From: Buxus sempervirens
Lineage: Eukaryota > Streptophyta > Magnoliopsida > Buxales > Buxaceae
Direction: 5' to 3'
Length of the DNA: 64,000 nucleotides
NCBI GenBank assembly: GCA_947561395.2
Contig: OX387194.1
Coordinates: 15,610,048 to 15,674,047 of the forward strand
The position numbers and the translations under genes were made by a program. Positions within the stretch are counted from its first letter, which is position 1. Every line of letters starts with the position of its first letter. Below the pieces are notes generated by a model. That model saw nothing but the letters and a program-made list of their open reading frames with translations. It had not been told where the DNA came from and ran no database searches. This document shows positions 45,673 through 57,395 of this stretch, piece by piece.

Positions 45673-46825
45673 TCCTCAATACCATATATAATTTACAAGT
45701 ATATTATACCTATTTAATCAGATTCTGTTCTGGTATTTTTCATTATGCAGTATGCAACCAATGGCTACATGGAATAGTTAAAATTTAAGAAATGCATAGG
45801 AAGCCTGAAAATTATTCTTAAGTGTAGTGATGGAATAGTTAAAATTTATATTCTTTGCTTGTGTGAATCTTCCTGAGACTGTAATTCTCAAAAAAAAAAT
45901 TTATTATACTATGGTTTGCTTTAATTTTGTTCTCAAGCTCAACCTGTGTATCTTTAATGATATTTGATTATGGCATTTGAAATTGGATTTTCAGTAGCTA
46001 TATTGGACTTATGGCAGCTTCCATGAGCTTCCTTTCATATGAAGTTTGTTTATAAAACTGTTATAATATTTTATTTTCTGGGAAAACTGATTATTGAATT
46101 ATTCTTAAAGGTACTTTGAATTGATGTTATTCATCTGTAACCCCATAAGTAATTATTGTTTGAGATTAAAGGTACTATTTTGTATCACTTTGAGATTAAA
46201 GGTACTTTGAGATTAAAGCTACTATTTTATAGCACTTTGAGATTAAAGTGCTATAAAATGTATGTTTATAGCACACAGCAATTTTGTTAGTGTTTAATTA
46301 GCAACCAATTTTTTTTGCAATATGTTACTCTTTAATGGCACCTCATGGATAATGCATGTTTTTTTTTCCTTCTCATTTTAAAGCTTGATGAGTCAATCTA
46401 GAAAAGCTCATAATTCATCTCAAAAGCATACATGACTCAGTTATAGACTTCTGTTTGCTTTTGAATCGAACTTGACATATCACCTAAGGTCCTCATTTAA
46501 ATGATCTGAAGTATCAGGAGAGTAAAATATAAAAAACAAAATCAAACACAATCTACTGTAAACACTTACTATTACAAATAAATATAAAAAACAAAATGTG
46601 TGCATAGTTTAATCTCTAAACCTAGGCATAATAAATAAATATAAAAAACAAAACATTATTTTTTAAGGAAGTGATTATGACTTTATTACAAATAAAATTT
46701 TTATATAATTGCTCATATAAAGAAAACACATGGGATCATCATTATCTTTCATCTCGTCTGCTTATTATTTTTTACTTTTAATCTAAATAAAATTCCCACG
46801 TGCAACGCACGTGCATATTTACTAG
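45673..46825 (+). mobile_element. Helitron-like element, 3' end clear, 5' end tentative
   Basis: The right end has the Helitron signature: hairpin CACGTGC-AAC-GCACGTG at 46799-46815, a short spacer, then CTAG at 46822-46825 followed by a host T. A candidate 5' end is the TC at 45673 (TCCTCAATACCATATATAAT), preceded by A, consistent with insertion between A and T. No helicase gene. The 3' end is much firmer than the 5' end. Confidence 0.5.
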
Positions 46826-48184
46826 TAATATACAAATACTAGACGACTAAGGAAAATAAAGAGAAATATTGAATGAAGAATTAATTAACAGTGGACTTAC
46901 CTGATTTTAAAAGAAAGATGAGGAAGCTTCACCGAAGATCGAGAAAGCTTCAGCGGCTGCCAAAATTCGTTGGGGAGGTTTGTTGATTGCTGGAACAGAA
47001 CAGATAGTTGGAGTCTACTTGAGTCACTGCAAGTTGCAGAAAATCTTGTTATTTCCAGAAACAAGGCGAACCGAGAACAAATTAAAAGATGGAGAGATAA
47101 TTAAATGAAGAATTTAATGAATCGGAGGCCGTAAATCCCGATCGCTTGAGTTGGAGGAGTTTCTGTGTATAGTCTATGGTGCATGGTTTGATTTGAGTGA
47201 CTTGCCGGGCAGAAAAATATGGGTAAAGGAAACAAACTTCGATTGAAGTTTCCTGTCATTACTTAATGCATGAAAGTTTCCCCAAGTCTTTGTTCTTTTG
47301 CAACATGAAGAGGAACAGAAAATCCATCGTTATCCAATTAATCGCCACAGAGAAGGACAACATCGCGAATAAGAGACCGTAAAGCAACATGAAGAGGGAC
47401 AGAAAATCCATTGTTATCCAATTAATCGCCACAGACAAGGACAACATCGCGAATAAGAGACCGTAAAACAACGACAGAAATTGCAAAGAACAAAACGACA
47501 GGGAAGATAAAACCAACAATTTATGAGTAATCGAAGGGGACGAACACAACAAAGTTGAAACGGCCGACCTTGAGCAGTAAATTCCTCCAAATTTCCACCA
47601 TGCGAGATCTCAGTTTTCACCAATTAATATCAGAGACACGAAAAAACAAAGACCCCAGCAAACCAGTCTTCCACCTTCAGATGTCCCACTCCCCTCTCGG
47701 CTCTCGATTTTAGGAAAACAGCATTTTGAGTTTTGAGAAGTATTTTATGAAACCTAAAATACCGGACTCTCCCATATCCAACCAAAATCCGAATAGGGTC
47801 AGAATGACCTAACAGAATAAAGAGCCCTAGATTTCCAAGGGAACTTATCAACCATCATGGTCGGTAATACATAGATCGATCGTCCGAAAAGGAGAAAATC
47901 AATGATAAACAGGTAGTAAATCAATAAATCCATGAAACATATACAAGGAAATTTGAGAAGACAAGGGACTTACGAGTTTCCGTCGATTGTAGCGGCCGGT
48001 GCTCGGTTTTCTTCGTATGCGCCGACCAGAATGAGTATAAGACGAGAGAGAGTAAAGAATGAGAGTGTAAAATGAAAGGGGAAAGGAGAGGAGGCGGATC
48101 GCGAGAGGAGACGAGAGAGAGTAAAGAATGAGAGTGTAAAAAAATGAAAGGGGAACGGAGAGGAGGCGGACCGCGAGCGGAATT
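46826..48184. repeat. CACTA-like internal region with tandem duplications
   Basis: Contains an 84-base tandem duplication (47300-47467, starting GCAACATGAAGAGG) and a 69-base one (48041 and 48110, starting GACGAGAGAGAGTAAAG). No transposase seen; the left limit of the CACTA-like element is unknown. Confidence 0.4.
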
Positions 48185-48456
48185 AGGTTAAATTTTCAAC
48201 GGCGGTAATTTTTACCGCCGCTGATTAATAAATGCCACCACCGGCGGAAGCTTACCGCCAGTGACAACACCACGAGGTTATTACCAGCGGTAATTATCTT
48301 ACCGCCGGTGTTTCATGTTCACATTTTACGCAGATTTATTCCCTTTTAATTTTTAAAGGCGGTAATTGTTATTACCGCCGCTAGTTTAATTTTTAGAGGC
48401 GGGATTTACCTACCGCCGCTAAAAGCCCGTCGCTAATTCCCTTCATTTTTGTAGTG
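48185..48456 (-). mobile_element. CACTA-type (En/Spm) terminal region
   Basis: The minus strand from 48456 begins CACTACAAAAATGAAGGGAA, the CACTA terminus. It is followed by at least seven subterminal ACCGCC/GGCGGT words in both orientations, which in this superfamily are transposase-binding repeats. The opposite terminus was not found in the window. Confidence 0.8.
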
Positions 48457-48499
48457 GTAGAATTCTAGCAAAACCCTTTTTTTTTTGTTAGTTTTAACA
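48457..48499 (-). repeat. 41-base inverted repeat, right copy
   Basis: Reverse complement of 44541-44581 apart from A-run length (10 against 8). It directly abuts the CACTA terminus. Confidence 0.88.
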
Positions 48500-49370
48500 C
48501 CTATGCACTGATGTAAAGCATAACTTTTTTATTTGGAGAAACTGGAACGATATAGTAGCTGATGTTTTTGTCAGCCCAAACAAAAGAAGCCCCGAGCTCG
48601 ATACATGATGAATTATAAAACCAAATATATCAAGAATATGGTGGATTAGCAGTTTCTCCAGCCCCATTGTAAGATCATGACCTTGTTCATAATGGCTGTG
48701 ATCCCTTCATAACATTTATTCATATTTTCAGATATCTTAAAGTAATGATCCTTTATTGTTATTCAACCAAATGATCGTGATATGCGAAATACATTTCTAT
48801 AATATGATTTGAGACATTGCAAGACTAATGCCTCATTCATCCGGTCACCGGACACTCATGGTCACTGGTGGTGGTGGTGCAGGTGTCTTTTCTTGTTATT
48901 GTTGTGTTTGTTTTCCAAGTAATAGACTATATTTAATGTTGAAACTTTTTTGTCTAAATGAAATTTTCCCAAATTAAAGTTGGACGGTCTGCTGTTCATT
49001 TAGCAAAGAATTGTTGAAATTTGAAAAAAAGAATTTTGTTAGAGAACATGTCATTCTAGGCATTCAGATTGTATCTACTATCTATAGGTACATGAGCTAG
49101 GGGCTATTTCATTTGAATATGGCTTAGGACTATGGGTTCATGGCAATTGTCAGATATGATGATGGCAACTAGAGCTACACACAACTGTAAAGACTACTAA
49201 GCCACATGAACCATGCAATTGCGATTTTTTGAGCAAACAGTTTTGCAACCAAAATTTTACTACAGGTTTTAGTGGTTATAAGATTCTTTACTTCTCCTAT
49301 ATGCAAGGTTCTTGTATCATGTTTATTTATTATGTTATGCAGTTGTTTAAAGGTTGTTCTTGATATCTTA
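48500..49370. other. unassigned sequence
   Basis: No recognised gene or element. A GGTGGTGGTGG microsatellite is at about 48866. Confidence 0.4.
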
Positions 49371-49815
49371 GACAAGCTCTTGAAGCCAGATATAAATGCA
49401 CTGCTGCATGATTTTGGTTTGCAGGTACAATTTTCTGCTAAGGAAGTTATTTTTGTTTTTCCTGTTCCAATATGTATTTGGAAGACTCTGAATGTTTGCT
49501 TTTTGAAGCTTATTTATGAGTTATGCTTGGATCCTTTGACATGTGGTCCTACAATGAATCTGTTGAGCAATAAAAAGTATCAGTTCTTCGTAAAGGTAGA
49601 ATTGGAATTGTGTTTTAAATTATAATGCACCCTATATGAAGTCTATTTTCTGATTTCTGCCATTCAAAGTATAATTAAGTTCTAATTTATTTTGTTCTAT
49701 TTATTTAATGGCCTTCTCTTGGCATTACAGCACGAGGACACAATTGGTACTACTCCTCTTCCTAAAAGAAATAGCAACCAGACCCTCTGTATCAGTTCCC
49801 TTCATCAGATCTGTT
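49371..49815 (+). pseudogene. gene fragment, probably URB1/NPA1-like
   Basis: Two exon-like blocks. The first ends at 49594 (ELCLDPLTCGPTMNLLSNKK, then YQFFVK) with a GTAGAA donor. The second, after the acceptor GGCATTACAG, runs from 49731 (HEDTIGTTPLPKRNSNQTL, then ISSLHQ). The blocks join in phase and, from memory, resemble a conserved segment of the plant nucleolar pre-ribosome protein URB1/NPA1; this was not confirmed. An upstream block DILDKLLKPDINALLHDF (from 49356) ends at a GCAGGTACAA donor. Flanking exons are missing, so it is a fragment. Confidence 0.45.
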
Positions 49816-49937
49816 TCTTCTTTTTGTTTTATGGAAAACTTATTTATATGCAGAAATTGGTGTTTCATCTTTTCCAGTAAATGAGGTTTATCTATTTGGC
49901 CTTACAGAGCTTTTCTACAATGTGATGGCCTGCACTT

Positions 49938-50367
49938 AGATCTTTCTTTGTTGGACAGGCGCTTGGTCTTGGATTCCAGCCAAGTCCACAACTTCTCCAA
50001 CCAATTAGGAGCCATGACTTATGCTGCATCGTTGTGCCTACACCAAGATCCAGAATCTAGACCTCCCATGTCTAAGGCAAGATATCTCCACCTAATTAAT
50101 ATATATTGTTTTCCTTTGGCACGTATAGGGTACAATTAACGTATGTATCTTTCATGTCCTTTTAATATTGACTTTTTCCTACTACTTTCATGTTTTTTTG
50201 TCCCCTTAATAAGTAGGTTCTTAAAATATTGGAAGGAGGAGATGCACTCATTACCCTTGGTTTGGAGTTGTACTCGGGAGGCAACAGAAGTGGGCGTATG
50301 CGAGGTTTGAGCTCACAGCCACAAAACGAAATGAGATATAACCATTCCCGAAAGCTTTCACACTGAG
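49938..50367 (+). pseudogene. receptor-like kinase C-terminal fragment
   Basis: Block 1 (about 49938-50089) reads LLDRRLVLDSSQVHNFSNQ, then AASLCLHQDPESRPPMSK. This is the end of a Ser/Thr kinase domain, with the invariant subdomain XI Arg in ESRPPMSK. Block 2 (50218-50367), after acceptor AATAAGTAG, reads VLKILEGGDALITLGLELYS, then SGRMRGLSSQPQNE, to a stop at the TGA of 50365-50367. The donor after MSK is GCAAGA, a GC-AG intron. The rest of the kinase is absent, so this is a fragment rather than a gene. Confidence 0.7.
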
Positions 50368-50599
50368 CATCTGAGAGATCTTTGAATGTATTTTTTTTGG
50401 TTTATTGTATCATTTGTTTGTGTAATAAAGAAAGACTAACGTGGTTTAATTTTTTTAATTTTTGTTTGTATGATTTCTTTTTTATTTTTGTTTGTTGTAT
50501 CATTTGTTTTTTATTTTTGTTGTATAATTTTATTTTTTTTAATTTTGGTTTCTTGTATCATTTATTAAAGCCCAATGATTTGATTGGAAAAACTAATTT

Positions 50600-50835
50600 T
50601 ATTGTTTAAATTCGATGAAATTTAATCGGATTTTCGGATCTCTTAACGAATTCAAATATTTAATCGAATTCGAATACAATCGGATACGAATACAGATGTA
50701 ATATTCTTTATCGGATTCGGACTTGGTAGTGTATTTCAAATATCCGTCGAATACTTAAACGAATACGGATATCCTATATCTTAAACGGATTCGAATTTAG
50801 ATTCAAAAGGATCCACTCCGTTTACAGTCCTAGTA
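50600..50835. repeat. hAT-like terminal fragment with TCGGAT words
   Basis: Dense in ATCGGATTC and GAATACGG words like those at the ends of the 40662 element. It ends in TTTACAGTCCTAG (inverted, CTAGGACTGTAAACGG), a hAT-like terminus. Confidence 0.45.
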
Positions 50836-50967
50836 GCGATGAAATAAAATTTATTTGAATTATCAATCCTCTAAATTTTCTTTTTTTATTTCCACTATAA
50901 TCAATTCCCCTATTTTCTTTTATTTATTTATGCCTTAATTATTATCCAAAATTCCGGGGTTTTACAT
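50836..50967 (-). repeat. gypsy-type LTR start, short fragment
   Basis: The minus strand starts at 50967 with TGTAAAACCCCGGAATTTTG, the start motif of the gypsy-type LTRs seen elsewhere here. Only about 130 bases remain. Confidence 0.55.
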
Positions 50968-50994
50968 GTTGATTGTTATATTCAGTTGTAGTCA

Positions 50995-51380
50995 TCATTG
51001 GGCCAGCATATGACACCGAAAGAACAAGCTCAATGTCGTGAAGATGCTAAGCTTTGCCTTGGTCTCATGACACTTGATCGAGAAACATATATGAGAACAT
51101 TCAAAATCTTGAAAAAGATTTGTCAAACAATCATTCAGAACAATCCAAATTAAAAGCACAGCTGAAGGATTTGGAAGACTAGGAACGTAAGCTAAATGAA
51201 TCACTCTTGCATTGCAAAACAACAACAAGTGAGAGCGAGGCCTTAGTGACATTCGTAACCAAAGAACTTGAAGCTGTTGATTCACTTCCCATTGCTTGTG
51301 ATGAAAATTTTGCAACTTCAAAAACCATGAAAGGGTTGCTAGAAGACAAACTCAATGAGATTCGAAGCCTAAATTGGGGA
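50995..51380 (+). pseudogene. coiled-coil coding fragment, unidentified
   Basis: Plus-strand blocks rich in Glu, Lys, Leu and Ser: MTPKEQAQCREDAKLCLGL, then in another frame NLEKDLSNNHSEQSKLKAQL, KLNESLLHCKTTTSESEALV and GLLEDKLNEIRSLNWG. A TAG at 51180 and a shift near 51090 break it. A coiled coil is likely; the source, host gene or retroelement, is unknown. Confidence 0.45.
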
Positions 51381-51542
51381 TGAAAGTGTACTAAACTTAT
51401 CTTACATTGTCTTCTTCTTTTTCTTTCTTCCTTCCATGAATGTTAGCTTTCTTTTTCTTTTTTCTAATTCAACAATGAATGTTAGCTAAGAGCTCAATTA
51501 ATCATAATATCACTTTAACATTTATTTTCTTTTTTTTTTAAA

Positions 51543-52174
51543 CTAGTAGGTACCACGTGTGTTGCACGTGGAGGAATAATTTAAGTTAATTATTGCATAA
51601 AAATATTTTTTAGTATACAAGCATTTATTTTAAGATAAGTTATTCTATGAATTTGCTCAGTTAAGGCAAAAAGATATTACGTATCAAAATTAAAAAGAAA
51701 AAAGTGAAAGAGAGGAAAAAGGGCCTCTGAAAATTTATATATACATTATTAGATTGGAATTGAAGAGCAAATCAATATTGTGCCACCCTACAGATCACAA
51801 ATATAAAAGCAATTTACTGTAGTATAAAGGACCGTATAATTTATCGTGTTTATACTTGTTTTAGGGGCAAACAAATTAATAAGGGCTTATAACTCATATT
51901 TGTGAAGGAATGAATGACTCTTAAACTAATGATTCACAATCTAAGCAGGCAACCTTGTGATTTTCAAACCAAAGATAACAACACACAACATACCAAATGT
52001 ATAAACTTGTTCTTTAATTGAAGTATAAATGACAAAGAGTGGTGGTCAAATAACTTGCATAAGAAAAAAAGTTACAAGCAAGTGAAATCTGAAATGAATT
52101 CAACAAATTTGAAAAATATTGTATGACATTATCATATAAATGGCAAATGTTGTCCCATCATGGTGGTCTAGTAG
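51543..52174 (-). mobile_element. Helitron-like 3' end, minus strand
   Basis: Read on the minus strand, the hairpin CCACGTGCAACACACGTGG (51552-51570) is followed by TACCTA and CTAG, ending at 51543 with a host T next. It matches the 3' end at 46825 in structure. The body extends rightwards, but its 5' end was not found and it may continue beyond the solo LTR at 52175. Confidence 0.55.
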
Positions 52175-54623
52175 TGTAAGACCTCGAATTTTCCCTAAAT
52201 ATTAAAATAAAATAATAATTAATATTCTTGAGGATTTTAATTGATGGAAATAATTTATTATTATAGGTGATATTATAATTAGTGGAGATCAGGAGTTTGG
52301 TGCAAATCAAGCCGTTCGATCGTGAGTTATCGAGGTAAAAGTTGATATTTTAATGTTGCTGTATTTTGATTGGGCGAATTACATTGTGACTGATGCATGT
52401 GCATCACATGGAATAATAGGTATATAAATGTAGAGTATTAGCCCTAGGAGAATACGCTGGTGTTCTCTTCGTATTTTTGTAATTGCTGGGTATTCGACGG
52501 CCACGGAAGATAGAAGTCGCATGACTGAAAGAAGGAAGAAGAAGAAAAGAAGGGAGAGAGAGTTGCTTTGGTTTTCATCTCCTGAGCATTGTCTTGTGTC
52601 TATGAAGAGGATTGATCGCTGCTGTTCAGAGGAGAAGGAGTGGAACAAGCATAACAGGTAGGTAGCACTCGTTTTTTATGTTTGCTTCGTATTCAAGGAT
52701 TAGTCGATTCGTTTGCATGTTTGTATGATTTATTTATATGTATCTAGTATGATATTGACCTTATACATATGTTAGAACTTATTAGAACATGATAAATCGG
52801 GCTTTTACACACTGGTTTGCCGTTTCGCAAGAGCGCCTACCTTGAATAGGTGAGCATCCGTTAGTGCCCATAGGCGCTTATACAAAAATTTTGAACGCCC
52901 ATTATCGCTGACTGACAGGATGTTGGTGATCGATTTTGAACTACCGCCTACCTAGAACGCCTAAGCGATCCTAGGCAATCCTGAGCACCCAGTGCAGAAA
53001 AATCCAATTTTTCCAAATTTAATCCTTGTTTCAATTTTAAACCATTTTAACCAATTTTAATAATTAAATAAGATGTTTTAAAACCAAAATAAATTACCAA
53101 TTATTTGTTTTACAGAAAAATAAAAATAGGGAGATGTTGAGGGTATTAGTTGCCGAGTTTTGTAATTAATGAGAAAATCTCAGTTTTATGATAAATAGAT
53201 ATATAATTTGGGATAATTAACTATGAGGCATTTTAATTTATATTATCAACAAGATTATTATATACAGGATTTCCATATCAGAATTTCAAACCCAGTTAAC
53301 CCGATATTAAGAGAAATTACAGATTTAACCTTTATATGCCGCTAGACACTATTATTTACAGAAATATTAGTCCTTAGGGATTCTTGGTGTCTAGTGGGCA
53401 TAGCTCGTTATGGATCCATAGTTTTGACTAGTTAGCTAAGGGATATTTCATTTGAGTTGAGTTACTCCCTTGTGCGAGCGCGCTTCCTTTGTAAGTTGGG
53501 TTGCTCTAGAGGGTCCTATGTCTGAAGGGACACCCTGGTGAGCCACTGGTGATTCCTTGTACATGTGGATAAGTGACCATCTTCATGTATTGATTTCGGT
53601 GCTGCATGCTGGTGGTTCATGCCAACTCGGTTGAGTCGTGTGCAATAAGTCGATGACTATGGCTCTTATCTAAGGAGATGTCTCGGGTTTGAGTATCATT
53701 AGTAGCGTCACCCCTAAGCTGCACAGTGGTATAACATATGGTTGAGAGTCATCTCAAACGTGTATCTTTTCTTGGTGAGTCCTACAATGCCATTAAAATC
53801 ATGAACACTATTATCATTATCATTGGAAACATGCTGGAAGCATGTATATGGTACCTATGGTTTGGATGTGACTGTTTAGTACATCCCGGTTTTATTTGGA
53901 TTCTGCTATTGGATTCTAAATCTTGATCCTTGATATACATGATACTGCTCACTGATACTAAAACTGTTTTATATGTTGTTTTGTATTCCATGATCGTTAT
54001 GAATGATTATACGAGCCTGTTTATTCGAGATTGCTTAATCGTGCATGAACACCTATTTTTGTATATATGAATTGTTTATAGCATGCATGTGTTACCTACT
54101 GAGATATTCGTATCTCACCCTACTTCTCATCTTATTTTTCAGTTGATACGCGAGAGGAGGATTCTAGTGGGGATTTCCAGAGTGAGCTTGCTGATTTTTC
54201 ACCGGAGGAGTACTTTTATCCGGATCAAATTTGAGGTTGAGGATGGATGAGGATTTATGATATTACATAGTTTATTTTATTTTGTTTCTTTTATTTGGCT
54301 TTGATGTATCTGGAGACAGAGAGATTGAGTGATTAGAACCCTTTGATTATTACCAGACTTGATTATTTGGATTGGATGGTTTACTTTATGGTTTATTATG
54401 ATAATGTTAGGCTACACTTCCGCACATGGATGTTTCCGCACTCTGATAATTTATTAATAAATGGTTTATTTAACTCTTCAGTCTGGTTTATTGTTGATGA
54501 TTGTTTGATATGGGCCCAGTAGCACCTTGAATTCGGTTGTTGAACTGGATCCGGATTGTTATAGTGGCGAACCGGATTCGGGTTAGGTGCCAGTTTGCAT
54601 TAACCCGAGTTTGGGGCGTTACA
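52175..54623 (+). repeat. solo gypsy-type LTR, about 2.45 kb
   Basis: Starts TGTAAGACCTCGAATTTTCC and ends GTTTGGGGCGTTACA. The flanking 5-mers AGTAG (52170-52174) and ATTAG (54624-54628) differ at one base, consistent with an aged target duplication. A TATA-like box TATATAAATG is at about 52420. Bases 53380-53760 are collinear with 63640-64000 and, inverted, partly with 57000-57300: the same LTR superfamily. GCGCCTACC and CCTAGGC words are at 52830-52990. Confidence 0.88.
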
Positions 54624-56379
54624 ATTAGATTGATGATCCCAACCAATTTAGAATACAAAAGACGTGCTATAATATAATGCTCAAGACCCGATGGATATCT
54701 TGAAACAAAATTAATAATCTTGAAGAAACTATAAGTAAGAATGTTTGTTTCATTAAAACAAAATTAACAATCTTAGACAATGAAATCATGTATAAAGTAT
54801 ACGTAAATAAAATTTAAATGGAGAAAAAGCATTATAATTACACAATAATATGTAGAAGACAACTCCAAATTTGTTGCATATATCATGGTGGCAAATGTAG
54901 GAATTTTTAGTTTACTAACTTAATAAGTAAGATGATATTATAGAAGCATATAAGGAACACCAAACAATTTCCCTCTAAATGCCACAAAGCCCTTACATGT
55001 AGATCTTACTATTTAGAGATTCAGATTTGTGGGCTATTACATAAAGTATCAAAACCTAAGAGTTTTTCCCCCTTTCTTTTTTTTTTTATGTTTATCTATT
55101 AAGATCTAAAAAATACCATTGATTCATTTATTGACCGTTGTATTGAGGACCTAACTGCAAGAAACTGTACACTTTTCTTTATCACTTGAGCTTAATTGGA
55201 CTGGAATATGATATGTATTTAGAATTAGGTCAGTTCTCCATACGGTCTTGTTTCATTATGTTTCGGTTATTTCAATACATAAGTACAATTTAGGTTCACC
55301 TTTTTAATTAATTTTCTATGTGTAGGAATATAATTAAGAACAACAAACTAGAATATTGAATCTTCGTTTATTTTCTCCTTTAGGTGTGCATATTTGGGGC
55401 TTTTAGGGTACTCCATAGTATTCGTACTTATCTTCTTACCCTCTCTTTATTATGTTCTTGCTTTTATGCAATTATTTTAACTATTACATATACAAAGTTA
55501 GAATGGTATCAAAGCTTAGTGTTTTGAGTCCTTCCATTAGAAACAAATCATATTCTTAATTTTTTTCTTTTTAGTCATACAAGATCTAGTGTTTTATTTC
55601 TTTCTTTAGGATTATATAAGATATTTTGATTGTTGCTTTGTAGCCTTCACCTTCTTATAAATTATGATGATCTTGTATTGTGATCAATGGTAATCATTGT
55701 TGATGTGCATTGAATTTTTGAAATGATAGTTCGTTAGGATAATTAAAAATGAATACAAAGAACAAAAAGAAAAATAAAGGAAGAAAATTTATCAATAAGA
55801 TGTGGGAAAAAAAACTTAAAAATATTAATAAAAGTGGAGGCAAAAAACAAGAAATACTTAGAAAAGACAAAAATGCTTAATATTGTTACTCTATTCATTC
55901 CCTTAAAAATTTTTTTAACCTTAATCTCAATTCTTTTCATCATATTATTGAGTTTCTTTTCTTCATATTATTATGTTTTTCCCTTTGGTTTTTTTAGCTT
56001 TCACTTTTTACCTTTTGACTTGTAATTATATCACTTCTATCTTTAGACTTGCAATTACCAATAAGAGGAATGGAAAACTCAACAATATATAAGAGTTAAG
56101 CAAATAATCTGAATAATATCAGATGAGAACGTATGTTTATAATACAACTATATATTATAAAGGCAATTAGTAGTTAATAGAAGGAGCTAAAGGATCCTTC
56201 TCAGTATTGGAGCTAAACTTCTTTGCCAATACAAAAAGTAAAATGGGATACCATTTACTGCTACAACATGTTATATTTATGGTTATATTTGTCATTTAGA
56301 TGACGTGTTTTATTTTTCATTGTAAGCTCCAAGTGCATAAGAAACAGGTTATGCTCAAGGCATATAAATAGCATGGTCA
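54624..56379. other. AT-rich intergenic sequence
   Basis: No gene recognised. It may include the rest of the Helitron-like body interrupted at 52175. Confidence 0.4.
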
Positions 56380-57395
56380 TGTAACGCCCCGGATCCGGTA
56401 TTTTTTTTTCCAATGGATCAAGGCATTATTTGAATGATACTAAAGCAATTAAGAACAAAAGCATAATAGGATAAAGGTAATCAGAGTATGCAAGAATACT
56501 TATTCTATTCATTAAAATTCTAATTTGCTATTACATCAAGTACTCAAATTAAAGGGTCAACTATAACTCACAAACTCTCAAATTGCTACCAAATCATCTA
56601 TTATTATTCTAAGAAAATAAACTCTTTTGTTAATACATGTTTCACAATCTTTTGAACTCCCAAGTCTTCAAAACTACTAACAATTAATCCCAATAGCGTC
56701 CTCTCCAATGAATCCTGAAAACAAAACATTGAAAACAAAGGTGAGATATAAAATCTCAGCAAGCAATAACATGCATGAAGGAAACAGTCTATATAGTTTG
56801 AAATCATTTTTCATGAGATTCTGACGATAAATCCAAATACCAAATATCAAAGAATAATATGTCATGAATCCAAAACCACATAATTTCAAAGCAAAAACCA
56901 ATAATACAATCAGCACACCACACAATTTGTGATATCACAGGACTCGTGAAATAAGACATCTTTGAGAAGTTAATAACCCGATTCCAAATGCCACCTCTTG
57001 ACATATATTGGCCGAGATACATGAACTACAACATAGGGAAGTACCCACTCAGATACAGGGATTAAGGTTGGCATGTCCAACCTCAACTTCCCACCGAGAT
57101 ACACAGATAAAGGAATATGATTGTTGCGAGTTCCAACTTCCCACCGAAATACAACGATAAAGGAAGAGGATTGCCGAGATACACGGACTAAAATGCATAA
57201 ATGGACCACGGGATTAACTAAACAAAGAACGAACTACTTCACTATCTAGCTAAACTATGGATCCATAACAAGCTATGCCTGCTAGACACAAGGCAATCAA
57301 ATACTCAACATGTTATTTTAGATACCAAAAACATCATCAATAATTCACAAGTCAACTCCAAGATACATGGAGGAAGTCCAAATCTCAAGCTGTGC
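56380..57395 (-). repeat. gypsy-type LTR, 3' portion, minus strand
   Basis: The minus-strand end at 56380 is ATCCGGGGCGTTACA, as in the LTR ending at 54623. Bases 57230-57290 inverted read TGTCTAGCAGGCATAGCTTG and TATGGATCCATAGTTT, matching 53385-53430. A GAGATACA(C/G)GGA-type word recurs five times at 57010-57190. The 5' part is cut near 57395 by another LTR. Confidence 0.75.

Noticed and set aside
49272-49625. Single 117-codon gene
   Set aside because: The frame runs through apparent splice junctions; it is better read as exon pieces of a larger gene, with only the ELCLDPL...FFVK part resembling a known family.
55130-55160. Candidate Helitron 5' end for the element ending at 51543
   Set aside because: The minus-strand TCCTCAATAC text is preceded by G, not the A expected of Helitron sites, and a solo LTR intervenes.
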